DNA of 64,000 nt, from NCBI GenBank assembly GCA_003864495.1, contig ML133381.1, positions 932,743-996,742 of the forward strand, written 5' to 3'. Source of the stretch: Nemopilema nomurai (Eukaryota; Cnidaria; Scyphozoa; Rhizostomeae; Rhizostomatidae). The notes below the pieces were generated by a model that saw nothing but the letters and a program-made list of their open reading frames with translations, made no database searches and was not told the origin of the DNA. The position numbers were made by a program, and so were the translations under genes. Position 1 is the stretch's first letter. Each line of letters opens with the position of its first letter. Shown here piece after piece: positions 52,101 through 64,000 of the stretch.

Positions 52101-55100
52101 TCCAACCAAATTTTACTGGCTTTACTCAGCTTATGGTATTTCAGATTGTTTGGCTTTTAGTATCATTATCCTAGGTTTTTAAGGATTTTAAATGCTACGT
52201 TTTTCCTTTTTGTGCACATGTGTCTGCAGATTAACCTAGGGCCATTGATTGTTTTATAGAGGCCAGTACCCAGTCAAACTGATGTCAGGAAAGCGAAGAG
52301 TGCAAACATAGAAGAAGGTCATAGTAAGTCTTATCAAACTTTTGTAACCTCCCCTTTTAAACAAGTGGAGTTTTGACAGCGGAACTTTTCTTGTAATAAA
52401 CTTGAAAAATTAAATGCATGATGAAAAGTGTCCGACTTTATTGCAAAATTTTAAAGGTCAATTATGTGCCAAATTTTCAAGGACGAGCGAAAAGAGTTGC
52501 CTGAATGGTTCAATATTAGACAAGCAGTTGGGCATTTGAAGGAAGCATGGTTTCATGGATGTGACTTACCTGCTCCATTCTCTACGAACACCCCCCCCCC
52601 CCCTATGGACCCGCCATGTCTATGACTGGTTACAATAAGTTAATGGATCAAAGTGAGTGGCAGTGGGGTTATACAAAGTAATGCTTATAACGTTAGGAAT
52701 ACATGGAAATACAAGGATAAGCGTTAATGATCCAGAAGTTCCTTATCTTGCTCATAGTAGAAGCTTTAAGTTTAAAGCTCAAATAATATCTAAACGTTTA
52801 ACCACTGAGAGAGTGCTGTGTATCTTTTGGGCGCCAGTAAGAGATAAAATATTGCCTTCAATTAATTAGAATCGCATAATTGGTCGGACTTTAAGCCAGC
52901 ATTACCTACGGCTGATTTTCCAACCTTTCTGAATGTTTGATTACGTTGACTGGTGAATCAAAGTCAATGCAAAAAGATGTAGTCATGCAATGGAGCCTTG
53001 CCTTAAACCCGAGCAAAACATTTGCAACTGTGGTCAGTTGGTCAGTTAAACCAAATCGCAAGTAGGAGCCGTTAGCTATTCAATAATCCTGAATCCCGCA
53101 GACTTCATTTTGAATGGAAATAAAGTTTTGTGGAGTTTTCTGCCTCCATAAGTGGGTTTTCTTTCCTTGAGGCGACGGTCATTTTCACGGATTCTCCTGC
53201 CAGCAATTGTGTGTGCTTCATGAGACTCTTTACCGACGCCTTTGCTGCTTCATAACAAACTATGTAATCCCCGTTATTGCAGGCGCTCCTCCGCATAGTA
53301 TTATTCGACGGCCTGCCCCGCATGCGTTAGTACCTGAGGTTACCCACCAACTAATCACCAAAAAGCGGCATTTGCTTTGCTTTGAAGTCTCCATCTTTTG
53401 ATGTCCACGTGGCTCAAAGCAAAAATGTTTCAAACTAAACTGAGATTTTTTCGTGTAGGTCAGATGTCTGTCGCCAGGCAGGAAGCATTCGACTCGTTTA
53501 AGAAAAATTACAAGCATAACTCGACGATTCATGAGCAGAAACAAGCTCTGAAAGCGAAGTAAGTTACGTCATCCTTTGGTGTTTTTAGTTTTCTTAGCAA
53601 TTGCTGTAGCTGTCGATATTGAGGAATGGTTCCGCTATTTACCAGACACAGTACTTGTTTGGTGTGATAGAGCATGTTGCTTCTGCATACAAATCCCATA
53701 GTGAGAACAAACGAAAGCCCCGCGATCCTTTTAAATGCTAGACACAGTTGTATCCAAACGCCAGTCAAATATATGCACAAACGGAGCAGTACATGCAGAC
53801 GTTTTTCAATGTAGGGGTCAATATGCTTTTGAGGCGTCATGCTAGTTCCTTGTTGATGAAAATTCCCCCACAACTATTTTTGCTTGAAAACGATATAGAA
53901 CGCCAACGTGAAGTCGTTATGATTAAATAGCTGCCTTCTACAAATGTAGAAAAAAGCTCTACTCCGGGTCATTGTTCACATCCAGGACAGCTGTTGCGTT
54001 CCATTTAAGACTAGATGATGTGTTTGAACGAGGTGTTTGGGTCTTTTGTAAAGAGGAGCGCCTTGGAATTCTGCTCTTACTCGAATATGCTCTTTTGGAC
54101 CAAAGATAGGATTTCATCTTTAACCATGATATGTTGAAGCTTCTTCGAAAGCGATTAAGTTGTAATGTCGAATGAAAAATGTAATATCAGAAGTACGGTC
54201 TTCCACGCCGGACGCTAATAACGTACCTTAAAGGCATTCGGACTGTGTATCAATCTTTAGCACCGAATGGCTAGGGGAAATTTCTTAGAATATACCCAGT
54301 CGTATTGTCACAATTCTTCTTAAAAAGTGGACGTAGAATGAGCGTGTTCAAATGAAGAAGCTTCGAGTGCAAAATCGCCACGTCCTTATCAGACAAGGGC
54401 CTTGCTAATACTTTGTTAGTATAGGCATTATTATAGAAAACCCAATATTTCGTGCTAGCTAGTGTATTGTTAAAAATATTTAGATGCACTATTGAGATTG
54501 ACTAATACTTTGCGCAATATTGAGATTGTTGTATATGCCAGGAATACAATCTTCTAGATCATCGCCTGCGATGTTTCAAATGACATCATCATATAGTAGA
54601 TAACCTCGTTCTATATTTTTTCTCAATTTGAACAAACAACAACAAGATTCATTTCAAAAACCTAAAATATATTTATTTTTTATTGAGAGTAAACACCAAA
54701 GTGTTCGAAATGCTGAATTACGAAAGTATCATCGTATTTGTCGTGTATTTTGAGTGGCCCGTTCCCTCACGAGCGAAGCAACATGTCCATCTCTGGCGCA
54801 ATTTTCTCTTCTGGCAGCCTGACCTTAAAGATGTTTGGCATTAATTTTGACTCTATTTTCAACGTAGGTATACCGAAGCAAAATCACTAGGAGAGCAAGT
54901 AAATGAATCAAGAAAAGCAATAAGTATACTTTTCACATCATACTTTTGGTCTTTCTGATTATTTTTATCGTACTTTTATATTTCATTTTTCAGCCTGATA
55001 TTCATGCTACTGCAGATGTTATTCTTGCCTAATAAATAAATTGAATAATGTCAAATAAAGCTTTGGCTACGTACTGCTCCAATATTTGCCTTTGAAAGCT

Positions 55101-58100
55101 GTATATCGCGGACTTTTTTCATGCATAACCTCCCTATTTTATGTATAAATCTTAAATGAATATTGAAAGAAAATCATTAACATGAAAATTTGTTTTGTCA
55201 ATCTGTGATCCTTTTGCTTACAAATTTTTGTTTGTTTTTAGATTCGTTAAAGTCCCAGATTGAGCAGCAAAAGATTCGTCATTCAATGCAAGGTATTCTT
55301 CCTTTCGCCAACGGTGTTACCTCAGTTGTAATACTGATGGAAGTTCGTAAAATAATACAATCTTATCTTTCGCTGTTGAATAAAGTTTTGATGAAAGCTC
55401 TTATGTTAATTATCCCTCCCATAATATTAATTTATTGTAAGACTTTGTTTTCCATCGATATGTGTCTTGAATGTTCTACTGGAAGGTTTTTAGTTTTCTG
55501 TCAACAATTTGATTCCAATCAACCCAGGCTGGTTTGATTTACCTGTACAAGGGCCACTCCGAGCTTGCGCTATTTTCTTAACTGTCATGATACTAGAATA
55601 AGCTGGGTTGATTGAAATCAAATATATTTAATACTAGAATATCTCTGAATTGCACCCAATTCAAATGAATTTTTGCAGCAGAAAGCAATTTTTGTCAGCA
55701 TGTTTGTCAACAATTTTGTTCCAAATTTTTGTCAATAGGTCTAACGGGTGATGTGTCTACAAGCGAACCAGATTCAAAGGAGATGAAACTGAGGGAAATA
55801 CTTAACAAAGAAAAAGCAAAGTACGTTTGTCTATTTCTTGCTTATTGGGGTTTCGAATCAGAGAAAGATTATATTAGGTGAAACTGTTTTGTGGGACAAA
55901 ATTTCAAAATTGCACGAATCAACGACACAACGTGTTTTGCATATTTTGTGTACTCTTTCGTCTGAAAATCCCCAGAGTATGCAGATGTTGGAAGCTGAGT
56001 TTGGTGACATCAGAGTGTGGCTGCTTTTCATCTATGAGTTTTAGAGTCTGCTTACATATATTTATATTCAAATATATCGTTCTATGCAGACAGAAAAGCT
56101 CATCTTTTTTCTCTTGATACTTCTGAAGAAAGTATGAAGTGGTTGTTTATTGGTCATGACATGGCCAACCATGGGTTCTACTCACAACTCTTAAGTGGTT
56201 CTCGATTCGCAACTGGCAATTTCTTTTGTCAGTTTTTTGTCATTTGCTGACGTCTAAATAATTCTTTAACTATGCACAAACTGTGGTTCTGCTGTTCTGT
56301 GCTGTTTTGAGCATAGTATTAGTGATTGGAAGCATGTAAAGTTGAAATTTCGTTTCCTTTCTTTATATGTTTAATGCTTTTTTATGGATTGTCTCATGAT
56401 CATGTAATTACTGTTGTAAAATGAATTTCTGTTATATTGAAGTGAGTAGGAATGATTGCAAAATGTTACCGAAGCTGATTGGTATATGGCACTGACACTT
56501 TCAGACCATCGGAAGTCTATTTTGAACATTTTCATCTGCTTTAAGTTCTTTGCAGCTGAGTTATCCTATTTCTTTTTCTTTCATTTCGATTGAAAATATT
56601 TTTCAACTTCAGATTCTTGACATGCCGTGGTATGTTTTGATTGTAATGAAGAAAAGCTAAGGACTAATTGTTTTGGATTTTTAGCTACAAAGACGCTTTC
56701 ACGAAGTTGAAGAATCTGAAAACTGAAATAGAACATTTGCAGCATCTTCTAGAAAAATTGAAAGTTCAGATGCAGAAGGACTTTGAGGTTTGGTGGTCAG
56801 ACGCATCCAAAAATGCCATCTTTGTCAATACAGTGGGTCAGGTACGATTCTCAACGAATGTTCCTGTGTTGTCTGGGTCGTCTTGAACGGTTCTTTTTTA
56901 ACGTCCAGAAAACTGTTAGTCAGGGGAGTTTCAGAAAATACGCGTGTTGACTTTTTCTAAGCTTATCGTAACTGAATAAATGGAACTAAACTACATGCTT
57001 AAATATATGTCGATGCGATAGAAAGCGGATGTAATGAGGCATCGCGATGGAAAGTTCGAGTGCCCGTTGATGAGAGAAATGAATCGTGGAAATGCCATTA
57101 GGTAGGTTGATGGTAGAAATGGATATTGCAACGCGTACTGAATGAATGGGAAAGAAGGGACAAGAATTTGTGAAATAGGCATAAATTAAAACAAAAGTCA
57201 CTGCAGATTCTCCTGTTATTTTATCAGTCAAACTCGCTTCAATTTCTCCCTCTCTCTCATCTCATTCAGAGTTATCTTCCTTCGCCTGATTCGCTTCGGA
57301 CCCCTATTGCGATCTTTCGCTGTAGTGAAAACCAAATCGCTGTTTTTTGGCTGAAATCAAGCCCTTTCCTTATTATTTAAATAAGGTAGAGCCCTTGGAT
57401 TTCTATCCACTATCCCGCTTAAATAGAACACCTTTGTTTCCAGCGCCTTGTACCATAACAAACTATCATATTCATTGCTTTGCATAAATACGTACGTATA
57501 AAGTAGGCACTAAATCATATCATTTTTCTAATCGCATTTTGCGACGATTTCTCTGTTTACCAATGGCTTTTGTTTTACAGTAAATCCAATGAAAGTGAAC
57601 TTGAGCGTGTGCGGTGAAGCGTTTCAAATTAAAAAGCCGTGTCTTTCCCATCCTTCCAGGCTCAAGGATCCTCGAAAATGGCTTGGAAGACACCTCCAGT
57701 TACCCCGGAGAAGCCGTTGCACGAAATCCTTCGCAGCGCCCGCGCTTCCAGGAAAGCCAGTGGGCGTGGCTCTGCCGACACAAGCGATAGCAGCAAATAT
57801 ATTATTGCGAGGCCGAATGAAACGGAGGCCCAGAGTGAGGCCCATAGTGAGGCTGGAAGGATGGCAAGCAAACTGCGAGCAGAAGCGCATTTGGCCTCGT
57901 CGATGTTCGCTGGAGACGATCTTCGCAGAAACTCGTCGTCCCACAAGACGGAGGCGAGCAGGCCAAGTCACCGGGGAACTACGCCAGTAGACATGTAGGT
58001 TGCTTCGGGGCCATTGGCCCTCTCTCCAGTGTTGTGGTGTTTGTGCTGCAGAAAGTGAGAAGTAATTCTGGAGAACTCGTGTTGGCCAATGCCGATTGCT

Positions 58101-58626
58101 GTTGCATTGGTAGTAGTTGACTAGGTAATCCGGCCCGTCGATAATTGTAAGGACTTGCGCTATAGCTCAGTCAGCATTTACAAGTGAATGAAGCACACAA
58201 AGGTACAAGGCTGATGCAATTTGAGTTGGAATGAGGCAATGTTGGTTGATCGAGGATTCAGGATAGTTGAAAAACTATCAAGGGAGAAATAATTCCAAGC
58301 TCCTTTTTTCCAAAAGTATTGCTACTGAAGGGGATTAACTTTTCTTGATGTCATATGTCTCCAAAAGTGGTAAACAGCAGCAAGGTCCAACTTGCGTCTG
58401 TATTTATGGAAAATGTTGCTTACAACAAAATTTATTCCTTATCAACCAGAAAATTTGGTAAGCCATGCGATTTTTACAACTTTTTGCTACAACATCTCTT
58501 CGTTATAGAAATCTTGCCGGCATTCAACTGACAGGGGATAGCAAGACAGATGCTGATATAATCGCCTTCATGAAAGCACGCCAGAGCCTTCTCCAAAGCA
58601 AAGGTAACTTGAGAACTAAGCTTTGA
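43130..58626 (+). CDS. KIF6: Kinesin-like protein KIF6
   Basis: Twenty-six plus-strand exons with agreeing phases give 884 residues: 43130-43192, 43899-44008, 45045-45119, 45637-45679, 46085-46189, 46469-46578, 46960-47042, 47357-47403, 47722-47840, 48039-48126, 48511-48590, 49189-49252, 49557-49643, 49735-49838, 50072-50177, 50652-50707, 51020-51123, 51322-51569, 52260-52323, 53459-53558, 54868-54923, 55242-55292, 55739-55820, 56685-56841, 57660-57994, 58509-58626. The N-terminal motor (about 1-350) has the ATP P-loop GQTGSGKT (96-103, split by an intron), switch I NQASTRSH (216-223) and switch II DLAGSE (249-254). Coiled-coil and linker regions follow. KIF6-specific blocks include FEVWWSDA and the C-terminal DIIAFMKARQSLLQSK. 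KIF6 belongs to the kinesin-9 family, plus-end motors associated with motile cilia. It is slightly longer than human KIF6 (814), mainly in the Ser-rich exon 25. A donor-like GTAACT after QSK could add further exons. Confidence 0.96.
55507..55623. repeat. Short inverted repeat in a KIF6 intron
   Basis: ATTTGATTCCAATCAACCCA at 55507 pairs with the inverted copy at 55601-55623, with one mismatch and one indel over 23 bases and a loop of about 70 bases. It may be a small MITE remnant or a chance hairpin. No target duplication was recognised. Confidence 0.55.
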
Positions 58627-61600
58627 TGTGGTCTACATTATCACAAGTAAGCTTGCACCTTTCGATAACTAACGAGCGAAATATTCTCTCTTCTGCTGAG
58701 CAGTCTAGTTAACTGATTAAACTTAGAATTGCTTTAATGCAGTCGATTCATATGCAAGGCACAAAGTTTCATTTTATTAACCCTAAACCTTGTTTCTTTA
58801 GCTAACTTTACATGTATTCTGTTTTCAAGGACGGCATTAGTCGCTTCAATTCACTCTCAACGTGAATGTCTTTTCCACTAAACATCAACATGGAATGGTA
58901 CGCCGAAGACCATTCGGTACCAGGCCCCTGGATGCTCAGTACCTACCAAGACCAGATGGAAATCAATATTTTCAGCTTGGCCATTAGGACATGTTTCCTC
59001 TTTTGTCAAATTCTAGTTCGTTAGATGCAACAGATACCTTGTAAATTAGTATTTTAAATCTTATAGAATCGACAACTTATTAGAGAAGTGAGTTTTACTT
59101 TATGGCCTGAATTTTGATTCTGCAGACTTCAGCAAAGCACAAAGTTAGGGTCTACTGCTTATACACGCGTCTCAGTTGCTCAAAAACATTTGAATTTTCG
59201 CTTGTTTTTCTTGTGAAAGCGTTCCAAATACGCAAGGGTACATGCGTCCACGTCTGGCATGCCAAGCTGGAGATGCGAGGGCGCATTGGTGCCGATGAGA
59301 ACATTGACAAAATGGTTTGCGAAATGGAACAATGATGCAATTTCTCAAAAAGTGCAACTATCAGCATTTTCATACACGCAAAGCCAAGTTTCAACAGCGA
59401 AAAATTGCCTTTAAGCCAGTTTTTGAAGATGTATTGCCCTCTTTATTTATGCAATTGTTTCACAGCTGACTGTTACTATAAATCCAAGCACTTTGCAAAA
59501 TACATTCTCTCCTTAATGAATGATCATTTTTTAAATTTGTTTTTTCATTACCGCGACCAGAGTTTTTTCTTTTTCAGACAAATCCTTTGCAGTTTTAACG
59601 ATTTAAATAGGGTTATGTCTGGAAAAGCTTTTTTGACAATGGAGTCTTCTGAAAAGATCATTTCAGTAGTGCGCTTGAAAATAGTGTTTGTTTGACAACG
59701 ATAGGTAGTTCTGGGCCATAACACTGGGAAGATTTTGTACATAATTCTATTGCACGTAAAAATATGACTTATGCACGTTGAGAATTAGCATGAATAGTTG
59801 GTAGGAAGCATTCTATCTTTGCAAATGCAACAACTTTTATTGATGTGTTCAGCATTGTGATTTTCAGTGTCCATTTGCACTTCTAAGGTGCGTTTTTAAC
59901 TGGCCTACAAAGTGTGGTGGGGATCAGGCTAAATGCAGCCCCTTTTCCTGCAAATCTTACCTTCCCTATCCAAAATTTTCCCTCGAATTTGAACATATCA
60001 GGTAGCTGATCTTGGAGTGACCAGGTGGGGCAACGTCTCCTTAGTTCCCAGTTGGTGGTGGGGTTGGGCATTATGAAAAGGTGAAGAGACATCAGCGTGA
60101 CACAGATTCATCTTATTTGTTGACAATGATGAAGTAATGCCTCATAGTTGACCAGCTACGATGAGTTCTTGCCCATCTCACCCCCACAACAGCTATGAGG
60201 CTGATACGCAACCGAAGCGTTGCTGCATTTATACTTTCATCGTATGTTAATGCAGTGACAATGTGTCAAATGCGCTTGAAAATGATTAAAAATAGATGAA
60301 TCTGGTTGTTTATACCTGCAGAGTTCTTCTTTTGAGGGCTCTTCGAAACAACATTGAAACATTTCCAAATGCGAATGTCTGTGGAATGAAAGAGCTTTTG
60401 AGACGGAATTTCACTGGAGACTGGGGTACAAATGTCTCTTCGATGAGTGACTTGTTTTGAGAGAAAGCTTTTAGATATGTGATGTGACAAAATGAGAAGA
60501 TAACCCTTCCCCGTTCCATGAGATGCAGGGAAAATCAATTTCTCTTAAGACTGGTTTTCATCTAACGTATTTCAAGGTGCAGAACCTACTCAAATGTGTG
60601 CGTATTTCAAGAGTGTAGATAAATTTCTGAATTCAACTGTCAAACCTGGAGGTGATTGTAGCCAAAGTCATTAATGCTAGAAATATAATAGTTTGTTTAA
60701 TCGTAGTATCAGTTTGTTTAACCATGAGACCTCGTAGTATCAGTTTGTTTAACCTTTAACAGCTATCCTCGTCTTCTACGGAAGAAATATTCTTGGTATT
60801 GAATCTGCTTTGAGGCAGAAACCCGAAAGACAATGGAACGACTAGGCTCTTGAACTTGCGACCTCCAATTTTACAAGATGAAAATTTGTCACTTGTAATC
60901 TTGCGAATACACTCTTGGTCTTGGAACAAGATTACAGAAAAGTTATGTTCGCATTATATGCAGCGGAAATGCTTCGTTACACGATATTGCTTTTGTATAA
61001 GAGTGAGCATTTTCCTTTGTGATCCTTGTTTGTGTTCTTCTGCGGCATTCAAATCATTTTTGAGTGACAGACATTGAATAGATCATAATTGATTTGTCGG
61101 GTGCCCCAGATTTCTCATTTGCGCTAATAAATGCGAGGCTGTTGATGTTCATAACGACATCGAGTGCAGAGCGGCAACCAATACTTTGGCAAGTAGGAAT
61201 TGAAGCCCGGAGGAATAGGAGCGATTAATATGTGATAATAATATGGTGAGTTCTCGATTTCTGAGCAGTAGGAAGACATTTAATGCTTATGAACGGTTCA
61301 GGCTATTATGTGCCAATTTTAAACGGTTATCTACATAAACATGCCGAGAAGAAAGTGGCCTAAACTATGTTCAGAAGGTTGCCAATTCATTCCATGTCTC
61401 CGCCGTTGATTTATTTTAACTTGCTCAATTTTTTACATTTTATTTGGTCAACAGAAATCGATCAAAACAATGTATAAGTGAAGAAGGGCGCCATTAAATG
61501 AAAAGATGCCTTATTCAATGTTGTTTGTTTGTATGAGCTGCGGGAGTCAGGAAAAGCAAATAGACATGCCTTCCTTCGTTCAGTGTTATCAACCACAAAA

Positions 61601-62366
61601 TTCTGCATTTTTCGAAGTATTTCTAGTTTTTATCTATATTAACGGATTGTTATGAAATGTCTAGAGGCCTGCGAGGAATCTTAATCAAGCATATATATAG
61701 GCCTAATTATTGCAGTGGGAATTCACCTTCTAGTTGTTTACAAACTGTCTTCAATTGCATCTTGAATTGCAATTATTCCGCCGCATCTAATCTCTGATGG
61801 AAGAAGATTTGTAACGCTTTTCAAAACACTGGAATATTTGTACAAGTTGTGTGTATATTGGAAGGAATGTTCAAGGGTTTAGAGAGACTTGACTATGAAT
61901 TTGCTTTTTATCAAAAGTACCAGTTGTGTCATTTAATTGATTAAATATTCTGACCATAACATTGTTTTGATTCAATCTTTCAAGATAGCACCACCCAAGG
62001 AACGAAATTGCATTTCAGTGCAAGTACATTAACATGCCCATGAAGCTTTTCACTTTCATTCAAAATATGTAAACATCAGTTTAGGGGCCAAAATTTAAAG
62101 TTGTTGCTTGTACTAGATTGTGGGCTAAGCTAGTCTAGTTAAAAGGAACATGTGCTGGAAATTTTTAACTGGTAAATGAGTTAAATGATCAAATAATGTT
62201 ACCTTATTTGTAAAACTTATATTTATCAAATGATTACCTAGTGTTTGAAAGTTGCCTGGAGTTTGAATCATGAAGAATTTTGGGGTGTTCTATAAATATT
62301 TGGTTTATAAAGCCATCTCTGCAATGTCAAAAAGATGTCAAAATTTAATGGGACTTTCTTTTTCAG
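58627..62366. other. Intergenic region between KIF6 and the TTBK gene
   Basis: About 3.7 kb without a supportable coding exon on either strand; the small open frames have no splice partners. The left end holds the KIF6 3' UTR. The promoter and any first noncoding exon of the TTBK gene should lie toward the right. The only structure noted is a 23-base direct repeat at 60701 and 60732. Confidence 0.45.
60701..60754. repeat. 23-base direct repeat, two copies
   Basis: TCGTAGTATCAGTTTGTTTA plus ACC occurs at 60701-60723 and again at 60732-60754, a period of 31 bases. A partial copy of GTTTGTTTAA precedes them at 60691. This looks like a small tandem duplication in intergenic DNA with no known role. 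Confidence 0.8.

Positions 62367-64000
<1,634 letters not shown>

Noticed and set aside
52591..52603. Run of 13 C bases
   Set aside because: A plain homopolymer in a KIF6 intron, prone to length error; no evidence of function.
57589..57998. Overlapping long open frames on both strands
   Set aside because: They are shadows of KIF6 exon 25 (57660-57994), whose frame matches splice phases on both sides.

Overview
The window is eukaryotic nuclear DNA: AT-rich, intron-dense, with short phase-consistent exons, GT-AG introns and proteins that align readily with vertebrate orthologs. The gene content and the animal-style exon structure fit an early-branching metazoan, most likely an anthozoan cnidarian (coral or sea anemone). 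That placement is inference; no species marker is present. Gene models below were built by hand from splice sites, reading phase and protein-family conservation. No search was run.

Layout, left to right. (1) 126-4068, minus: four-exon MS4A/CD20-like tetraspan membrane protein ending in a PPxY motif. (2) 7043-11083, minus: six-exon divergent bZIP transcription factor. (3) 12731-16698, minus: eight-exon pinin (PNN). (4) 18086-19316, minus: three-exon SIVA1, head to head with (5) 19718-22959, plus: five-exon YIPF4. (6) 24801-27304, plus: four-exon single-pass membrane protein, probably ARMH4-like. (7) 28858-29667, minus: intronless p31comet (MAD2L1BP), head to head with (8) 30331-38450, plus: ten-exon V-ATPase subunit D (ATP6V1D). 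Intron 6 of ATP6V1D carries a 3.05-kb fold-back element with near-identical 1.3-kb arms. (9) 39276-42917, minus: STYX-type pseudophosphatase, head to head with (10) 43130-58626, plus: 26-exon kinesin KIF6. (11) 62434-63380 and beyond, plus: first exons of a tau-tubulin kinase (TTBK), cut by the window end.

There is no operon-like functional module. The genes are housekeeping or signalling genes: splicing (PNN), Golgi (YIPF4), apoptosis (SIVA1), mitotic checkpoint (p31comet), organelle acidification (ATP6V1D), cilia and microtubules (KIF6, TTBK). Three divergent pairs share short intergenic regions that are probably bidirectional promoters. Many of the genes have human orthologs on chromosome 14q (PNN, STYX, ARMH4, ATP6V1D, SIVA1) or 6p21 (MAD2L1BP, KIF6, TTBK1), so the window looks like a piece of an ancestral linkage group.

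Mobile DNA is modest: the fold-back element, a TA-flanked MITE, a TAA-flanked Harbinger-like element with a nested tRNA-type SINE, and a 180-bp tRNA-containing insertion with 12-bp target duplications. I saw no rRNA gene, intact tRNA, CRISPR array or clear viral insertion.
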